From Luteimonas sp. (GTDB lineage Bacteria > Pseudomonadota > Gammaproteobacteria > Xanthomonadales > Xanthomonadaceae), in assembly GCA_024707405.1 (NCBI GenBank), contig JANPZU010000001.1:248001-312000 (forward strand): 64,000 bases of DNA. The letters run 5' to 3'. The position numbers and the translations under genes are program-made. Below, in pieces: positions 63,398-64,000 of this stretch; the first letter of the stretch is position 1; the number at the start of each line of letters is the position of its first letter. Below the pieces are notes generated by a model. The model was not told where the DNA came from and did no database searches. It was given only the letters and a program-made list of their open reading frames with translations.

Positions 63398-64000
63398 CGT
63401 GTCGCCCTCGGTGTGGCCTTTACTGCTCGGTCGATCGCATCCAGCAGCAATGCCACCGACTGCCGGAATGCCTTCCGGTCGATTTCCGGCACTGTGGCCA
63501 GCGCCTCGACGAAGACGCTCTGCTTGTACTCCAGAACGCGATCGATCTCGGCGGCGACGCGAACCACGAATCGACTGGTGCTTGTCTTGATGTTCGTAGC
63601 CCTGCGCTGGATCGGTTGTCCGGTGAGTTCGGCGACAAGGCGCTTGGCTTGCTGACTGCGTGCGCCAGGCGGATACCGGAGTAGCTTGGTGTAGATGGCC
63701 AGCTGATCGGCTTCTGGCAGGACGCTCAGCACCACTGCCTCTGCATGTCGCAGCCTCTCGTCGGCTGCTGTGTCGGGATGCATGCGATCCTGCAACTCGG
63801 TGCAAAGTTGCTGGAGCTGCAGGTACTGGTAGACCCAGGCATCGGACTTGCCCAGCGCCTCCACCAACTCCAGTACGGCTTGGCCTCGGGTGAGGCCGCG
63901 CGCCAGGGCTGCATCCACCTGGTACCGCACCGCCTCGGACACCTCCATGTGCGTGTGGCCTTCGCGCACGAAGTTGCTGGCCAGCGACAACAGGTGCTGG
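63394..64000 (-). CDS. ParB-like phage protein (partial, N-terminus outside window)
   Basis: 202 residues of the C-terminal part are visible; the frame is open across the right edge. The HTH-like segment has SEAVRYQVDAALARGLTRGQ and AVLELVEALGKSDAWVYQYL, like KorB/ParB-family DNA-binding helices, followed by a helical C-terminus. ParB-like genes of this kind sit among the early genes of B3-like transposable phages. The nuclease domain, if present, lies beyond the window. Confidence 0.7.
   Translation of the reverse strand, partial: QHLLSLASNFVREGHTHMEVSEAVRYQVDAALARGLTRGQAVLELVEALGKSDAWVYQYLQLQQLCTELQDRMHPDTAADERLRHAEAVVLSVLPEADQLAIYTKLLRYPPGARSQQAKRLVAELTGQPIQRRATNIKTSTSRFVVRVAAEIDRVLEYKQSVFVEALATVPEIDRKAFRQSVALLLDAIDRAVKATPRATR

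Larger units (their letters stand above)
33057..64000 (-). mobile_element. Mu-like transposable siphophage prophage (continues past right edge)
   Basis: Genes of Mu-like morphogenesis (gp25-gp37 order, I/Z, T, F, G), Mor and GemA (gp16) regulators and a long-tail siphovirus module (tail tube, G/GT, tape measure) lie in one minus-strand array. The right end is set at the TGTAAGCC at 33057 because two transposase-site-like direct repeats begin ten bases inside it and host genes resume on the left. The array runs off the window before the transposase genes. Almost every structural gene is intact, so the prophage may be active. The tail type points to B3/D3112-like relatives rather than Mu itself. 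Confidence 0.92.

Overview
The window looks like the chromosome of a high-GC gammaproteobacterium of the Xanthomonadaceae (Lysobacter/Luteimonas/Pseudoxanthomonas-like). This is an inference from base composition, the gene repertoire (fused isobutyryl-CoA mutase, cytochrome c-FTR1 fusion, bactofilin) and three or four families of short palindromic repeats typical of that group. No rRNA, tRNA, CRISPR array or insertion sequence was seen.

Bases 1-11,000 are ordinary chromosome: an SGNH/CE2-type esterase, an orphan T4 gp19-like tail-tube protein, a YaiI/YqxD protein, an RluA-type pseudouridine synthase, a GH20 hexosaminidase lipoprotein, an FKBP isomerase lipoprotein, a VOC protein, a secreted amidohydrolase, a YcaQ/AlkX-like DNA glycosylase, a frameshifted L,D-transpeptidase and an Lpp/OprI-like lipoprotein. 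Bases 11,040-12,560 carry a small XRE regulator locus and a cluster of REP-like palindromes. Bases 12,560-14,860 form an AT-rich islet with an ABC-type AAA ATPase followed by a DUF4435 (TOPRIM-like) gene. This resembles the PARIS (AriA/AriB) anti-phage layout, but each gene carries one apparent frameshift.

Bases 14,870-29,800 are rich in branched-chain amino acid and acyl-CoA catabolism: IcmF, leucine dehydrogenase, isovaleryl-CoA dehydrogenase, thiolase, methylcrotonyl-CoA carboxylase beta subunit and an SDR, with a cardiolipin synthase-like PLD, a class C beta-lactamase-like hydrolase and two tandem Ala/Asp-rich lipoproteins between them. IcmF is about 160 residues longer than usual because three families of intergenic palindromic repeats sit in frame inside it. 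Bactofilin, a zinc-ribbon protein and a Fur-box-controlled cytochrome c-FTR1 iron permease close the chromosomal part at about 33,050.

From about 33,057 to the right edge is a Mu-like transposable siphophage prophage (B3/D3112-like in layout), read on the minus strand from early (right) to late (left). The order is ParB-like protein, GemA, a plus-strand membrane moron, a conserved early protein, a Mor activator, a lipoprotein, the lysis cassette (holin, SLT endolysin, overlapping Rz/Rz1), gp25/26/27-like genes, large terminase, portal, gpF (with an extra C-terminal domain), gpG, an RMF/CrpP-like protein, protease/scaffold I/Z, decoration protein, major capsid gpT, gp35/36/37-like genes, tail tube, tail chaperones G/GT with a canonical -1 slippery site, tape measure, tail tip and fibre, a lipoprotein with an HExxH motif, and a DNA adenine methylase. 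Its right end is marked by two 17-bp direct repeats 22 bp apart, inferred to be transposase-binding sites. The transposase genes lie beyond the window.
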